Assembly: GCF_026222555.1 (NCBI RefSeq)
Contig: NZ_CP098511.1
Span: 849,501 to 913,500 of the forward strand
DNA: 64,000 nucleotides
From: Aquimarina sp. ERC-38
GTDB taxonomy: Bacteria; Bacteroidota; Bacteroidia; Flavobacteriales; Flavobacteriaceae
Direction: 5' to 3'
In this document: piece after piece, positions 60,911-64,000 of the stretch
How the letters are laid out: each line of letters begins with the position of its first letter
Numbering within the stretch: the first letter of the stretch is position 1
Made by a program: the position numbers and the translations under genes
The notes under the pieces: model-generated
The model's database searches: none
Seen by the model: the letters and a program-made list of their open reading frames with translations, nothing else
Told to the model about the DNA's origin: nothing

Positions 60911-62577
60911 ATATTAAAAGCTTAAAAATAACATCAGATCATCAATTTCTTGACGCTAAGAATCATATAACCCCGTATATTTCTATTCAGTTACAAAAAA
61001 TATATCCGGATGTCCTAAAGGGGAAAAAGAATGTAATTGACAAACTATTAAAATTAATAACAAGGTTCCCTAAAGTTCCGGTTTTTAAAAATTATCTCAC
61101 TACAGCCTATATGGTACAAGAGAGAAAAGAAAAGGGATATGAAGCCAATCGATGGTTATCAAAAGAACACCCTGATTATCTTTTTGGTAAAACCAATCTG
61201 TCGAATGAATATTTAGATAAAGATCAACCCGAAAAAGTCCCGGAAGTCCTGGGAATTGACCTAAACCTACAATTGTTGTATCCGGAGAGAGAACAATTTC
61301 ATGAAGATGAAGTGATGGCTTTCTACATTGTAGTGGTACGTTATTTAATAGCAGTCGGAGAGTATGATCAGGCAGAGATCGTTTCTAAAATGTTGAAAGA
61401 AATAAATCCTTTACATCCAAAAATAAATGCTTTAGATACGGTTATCACAGACGGGATTTTTAAAAAGATGCAAAACAGTCATGAAGAAGAATTAGCATTC
61501 AAAAGAACAGTTAAAGCGGTCGACCGGAAAAAAGAAAGGCAAACCACGATAAAACCTACGTTTAATTATCCGGAACAAATTGATTACTTATATACTTCAG
61601 ATTTACCACTGGCTACAGAAAGGATTGATGAATTACTAGCTTTGGATAAAACAAAGTTAGGAGAGGACTTAATTTTAGTTTTAAAAGATTCTATAGAAAG
61701 GTTTGATTATTTTTATGAGTTAAGTGAGAAAAACGGATGGGACGAGGATATCTATAGTGCTCCTATACATAGTCTGTTTTTCTTATGTGAAATACAGCAT
61801 CCTGAAGCATTAACCCAAATTCTGGATATCTTAAGACAAGATGAAGATTACGTAGAGTTTTGGTTCGGAGATATTATGGGTGAAATTCTTCCTGCCTCCA
61901 TTTATTTTCAAGGAAAAGACCAATTGGATATTTTGTTCAACTTTATAAAAGAACCGAATGTATCTGCTTATTCTAAGGACGCTGTAATATCTGCAATGGC
62001 TATAGTGCCCTATAAAGAACCTCATCGCGAAGAAGAAGTGGTCACTTATTTTAAGAATATTTTGACTTTTTATATCAAACATAATGATGATGAAACTATC
62101 GCAGATACCGATTTTATGGCCTTTATGGTTTCCAGTATAGCTAGTAGTCATCGTAAGGAATTACTCCTTCTTATAAAAATGCTTTTTGAAAAAGATGCGG
62201 TTAATTATTGGATTTCCGGAAAATTTGAAGAATTAGAACAACATTTTAATGAAAAAACAGAATTAAAGTCACCTGTTACCTTGTGTTCAAATTCAGTAAA
62301 AGAAATGTACCAATTATATAAAGTAAACTGGATTGATCAGCAGCTAGAAGATTTTGAAGATAAGGAAGATTCATTATTTAATCCTACGTTTCTTCCGAAT
62401 TATGAAGATAAAGACGACTATCTATACAATCCTTTACTTGAGGAAGATGAAGATGACTACTATTATAATGATGAGCCTGTTGTAAAAGATAAAAAGATCG
62501 GACGGAATGATCCGTGTCCATGTGGTAGCGGAAAAAAATATAAAAAATGCTGTATCAACACCGGTAAATATGAATAG
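60904..62577 (+). CDS. SEC-C-motif protein, helical-repeat type
   Basis: A 557-residue soluble protein. Most of it is helical, with TPR/HEAT-like stretches ([40 protein letters not shown] [34 protein letters not shown]), related to DUF1186-type proteins. A long acidic segment precedes the C-terminal SEC-C zinc motif [18 protein letters not shown] (about 535-552), as on SecA and many accessory proteins. It lies between bioD and bioA with overlaps of 7 and 8 bases. A role in biotin synthesis or in a chaperone/quality step is not established. Confidence 0.85.
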   Translation: MLDIKSLKITSDHQFLDAKNHITPYISIQLQKIYPDVLKGKKNVIDKLLKLITRFPKVPVFKNYLTTAYMVQERKEKGYEANRWLSKEHPDYLFGKTNLSNEYLDKDQPEKVPEVLGIDLNLQLLYPEREQFHEDEVMAFYIVVVRYLIAVGEYDQAEIVSKMLKEINPLHPKINALDTVITDGIFKKMQNSHEEELAFKRTVKAVDRKKERQTTIKPTFNYPEQIDYLYTSDLPLATERIDELLALDKTKLGEDLILVLKDSIERFDYFYELSEKNGWDEDIYSAPIHSLFFLCEIQHPEALTQILDILRQDEDYVEFWFGDIMGEILPASIYFQGKDQLDILFNFIKEPNVSAYSKDAVISAMAIVPYKEPHREEEVVTYFKNILTFYIKHNDDETIADTDFMAFMVSSIASSHRKELLLLIKMLFEKDAVNYWISGKFEELEQHFNEKTELKSPVTLCSNSVKEMYQLYKVNWIDQQLEDFEDKEDSLFNPTFLPNYEDKDDYLYNPLLEEDEDDYYYNDEPVVKDKKIGRNDPCPCGSGKKYKKCCINTGKYE

Positions 62578-63838
62578 CCTCTCTGAAAGAGACCAAAAAT
62601 CCATTTGGCATCCGCTAACCCAACATAAATTACATCCGGAGACTTTACCGATCGTAAAGGCTAAAGGAGCATTGCTTTATGATGAAAATGGAAAAACCTA
62701 TATTGACGGGATTGCTTCCTGGTATACTGCTATGTACGGGCATTGTAATGAGCATATTATTGCTAAAGTGCAGCAGCAAATGCAACAATTAGATCAGATT
62801 GTATTTGCCGGATTTACCCATCGACCTGCCATTGATTTATCCGAAGCTTTGCTTGAGTTGTTACCTGATAACCAACAAAAGATATTTTTTTCTGATAACG
62901 GTTCTACAGCCAATGAAATTGGTATTAAAATGGCGTTACAATACCATTTTAACCGGGGTGAAAAACGAGGAACTATTATTGCTTTTGAAAACGGGTTTCA
63001 CGGAGATACTTTTGGAGCCATGTCGGCTTCCGGGCTTTCCGTATATAATGGTCCGTTTGAAGATTTTTTTATAGATGTGAAACGAATTCCCACTCCGAAT
63101 CCCAAAAACATCGAAGAGGTTGTCCATCTTTTAACTCAAATTATTAAAGATCATAAAGTTGCCGCTTTTATTTATGAACCTTTAGTGCAAGGTGCTAATG
63201 CCATGCATATGTACCCCGCATGTTGCCTGAACCGGTTATTAAAAATCTGTGCAGATCACGAAGTTATCACTATCGCTGATGAAGTGATGACTGGCTTCGG
63301 AAAAACAGGAACTACTTTTGCTTCTGATCAGGTTACTATTAAACCGGATATTATTTCTCTATCGAAAGCCTTGACCGCAGGTTTTGTCCCTATGGCAATT
63401 ACTTCTTGTACTCAAAAAATTTACGATGCTTTTCTTGATGATTCCGTAGGAAAAGCATTCTTTCATGCACATACCTATTCAGCTAACCCGATTGCCTGTG
63501 CCGCGTCGCTGGCAGGAATTGAACTATTAAATTCTGAGGTTATTCAGGAGAAAATTCAAACGATTATAGCTTCACACCAAGCCTTTAATGAGCGTATCAA
63601 AAACCATCCAAAAGTTACTTCCACCCGCCAAACCGGAATTATCTTTGCCCTCGACCTAGCTATTGAAATGGATCGATATGGTAAAAAAAGGTATGAAATC
63701 TTTGATTTCTTTATGCAACGCGGGGTTTTCTTAAGGCCTTTAGGAAATACCATCTACATTTCAACACCTTATGTCATAGAAATCAGTGAATTAAAACAGA
63801 TTTATCAAGCAATTTCAGAACTTCTAGATAGCCTCTAA
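62570..63838 (+). CDS. bioA: Adenosylmethionine-8-amino-7-oxononanoate aminotransferase
   Basis: A 422-residue PLP aminotransferase that uses SAM as amino donor. I choose the ATG at 62570 ([20 protein letters not shown]): the W-H-P-x-T-Q motif is the BioA start, and the ATG overlaps the SEC-C stop (ATGAATAG). Further motifs: [62 protein letters not shown] and [16 protein letters not shown] with the PLP Lys. It ends the chain; bioB and bioC/bioH are not in the window. Confidence 0.95.
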   Translation: MNSLSERDQKSIWHPLTQHKLHPETLPIVKAKGALLYDENGKTYIDGIASWYTAMYGHCNEHIIAKVQQQMQQLDQIVFAGFTHRPAIDLSEALLELLPDNQQKIFFSDNGSTANEIGIKMALQYHFNRGEKRGTIIAFENGFHGDTFGAMSASGLSVYNGPFEDFFIDVKRIPTPNPKNIEEVVHLLTQIIKDHKVAAFIYEPLVQGANAMHMYPACCLNRLLKICADHEVITIADEVMTGFGKTGTTFASDQVTIKPDIISLSKALTAGFVPMAITSCTQKIYDAFLDDSVGKAFFHAHTYSANPIACAASLAGIELLNSEVIQEKIQTIIASHQAFNERIKNHPKVTSTRQTGIIFALDLAIEMDRYGKKRYEIFDFFMQRGVFLRPLGNTIYISTPYVIEISELKQIYQAISELLDSL

Positions 63839-63843
63839 AACAA

Positions 63844-63932
63844 AACACCCCCGAATCTGTGACAAAAATTGATTAAAACACCCCCGAATCTGTGACAAAA
63901 TTAATCAAAAACACCCCCGAATCTGTGACAAA
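63844..63932 (+). repeat. Three 23-bp direct repeats at an exact 33-bp period
   Basis: The core ACACCCCCGAATCTGTGAC with flanking A's occurs at 63844, 63877 and 63910, identical in all three, separated by 10-base AT-only or nearly AT-only spacers. The GC-rich core stands out from its surroundings. The third copy ends 5 bases before the -7 box of the next gene, so it covers the -33 region. Likely operator array. Not a CRISPR: too few and too short spacers. Confidence 0.9.
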
Positions 63933-63936
63933 TTAG

Positions 63937-63944
63937 TATTTTTG
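63937..63944 (+). promoter_or_regulatory. -7 box of the gene at 63950, possibly leaderless
   Basis: TATTTTTG fits TAnnTTTG and lies 5 bases before the ATG, the same geometry as at bioF. The -33 region falls inside the third 33-bp-period repeat. Confidence 0.6.
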
Positions 63945-63949
63945 CTCGC

Positions 63950-64000
63950 ATGATTAACCGAACACTTTTACAACGACTATCAGAATGGAGAGCTAATAAA
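63950..64000 (+). CDS. Start of a gene, probably AAA-family ATPase (DUF4143 type), partial
   Basis: Only 17 codons are in the window: MINRTLLQRLSEWRANK. The pattern (short start, L-x-x-L-x-x-W then basic residue) is how many bacterial/archaeal AAA_14-DUF4143 ATPases begin just before their Walker A region. This is recognition from a very short piece and needs the downstream sequence. The gene is directly behind the triple repeat. Confidence 0.45.
   Translation, partial: MINRTLLQRLSEWRANK

Noticed and set aside
63844..63932. CRISPR-like array of three repeats
   Set aside because: Spacers are only 10 bases, AT-only or nearly so, and the array is tied to a promoter; no cas genes are present.

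Overview
The window reads as AT-rich chromosome of a member of the Bacteroidota, most likely a marine Flavobacteriaceae (an Aquimarina-like genus is possible, but I do not claim one). Pointers are four proteins with C-terminal type IX secretion (T9SS) sorting domains, three large TonB-dependent receptors, TAnnTTTG-type -7 promoter boxes, an atpD-atpC pair without the other atp genes in the window, a long L21 protein, and families such as DUF4199, DUF4301 and DUF3127. No rRNA, tRNA or CRISPR array was recognised.

Layout. 1-2.2 kb: end of an Mrp-type Fe-S carrier ATPase gene, an alkyltransferase-like DNA repair protein, a LysE exporter and trmB. 2.2-12.4 kb: a phosphate-type block (PhoR/PhoB-like pair, PiT-PhoU transporter, a small MORN-like protein, a TonB receptor with a beta-helix lipoprotein). 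Its upstream regions carry TAAC-N7-TAAC pairs with an 11-bp period that look like Pho boxes. 12.4-17.4 kb: a duplicated 71-bp promoter, a small-RNA candidate and a second lipoprotein/receptor pair in reversed order. 17.8-23.1 kb: two T9SS-sorted proteins, a LuxE-like protein, a YHS protein, greA and a lipoprotein resembling a Rieske domain without its histidines. 23.3-34.9 kb: a TonB receptor under a TPP riboswitch, a hybrid kinase and a sigma-54 regulator, arfB, and an operon of DUF4301, NadR-like kinase, PnuC/PnuT and thiamine-binding protein, plus a phosphopantetheinyl transferase. 35-48 kb: housekeeping genes (ahcY, rpmA, rplU, aat, tag, truB, uppP, phzF-like). 48-49.1 kb: a yefM antitoxin followed by a yoeB toxin gene broken by a 181-bp MITE-like element with 12-bp target duplications and by further repeats. 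49.3-51.2 kb: atpD-atpC. 51.4-56.7 kb: two divergent T9SS-secreted proteins, one a beta-helix/ricin-type protein and one a likely beta-propeller. 56.8-63.8 kb: an M61 peptidase and a biotin operon (bioF, bioD, bioA) with two extra coupled genes. 63.8-64 kb: three exact 33-bp-spaced repeats abutting the promoter of a gene that runs off the window, probably an AAA ATPase.

How the parts may work together. The phosphate block looks like one regulon: the sensor pair, the inner-membrane phosphate carrier and an outer-membrane receptor with a surface lipoprotein. Thiamine uptake appears split: the riboswitch-controlled receptor lies about 8.4 kb from the inner-membrane Pnu carrier, thiamine-binding protein and kinase. 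Dispersed intergenic repeats (4.1/54.9 kb, 29.9/48.6 kb, 25.7/50.8 kb) show that small non-coding elements move within this genome, and at yoeB one can be seen to have destroyed a gene.
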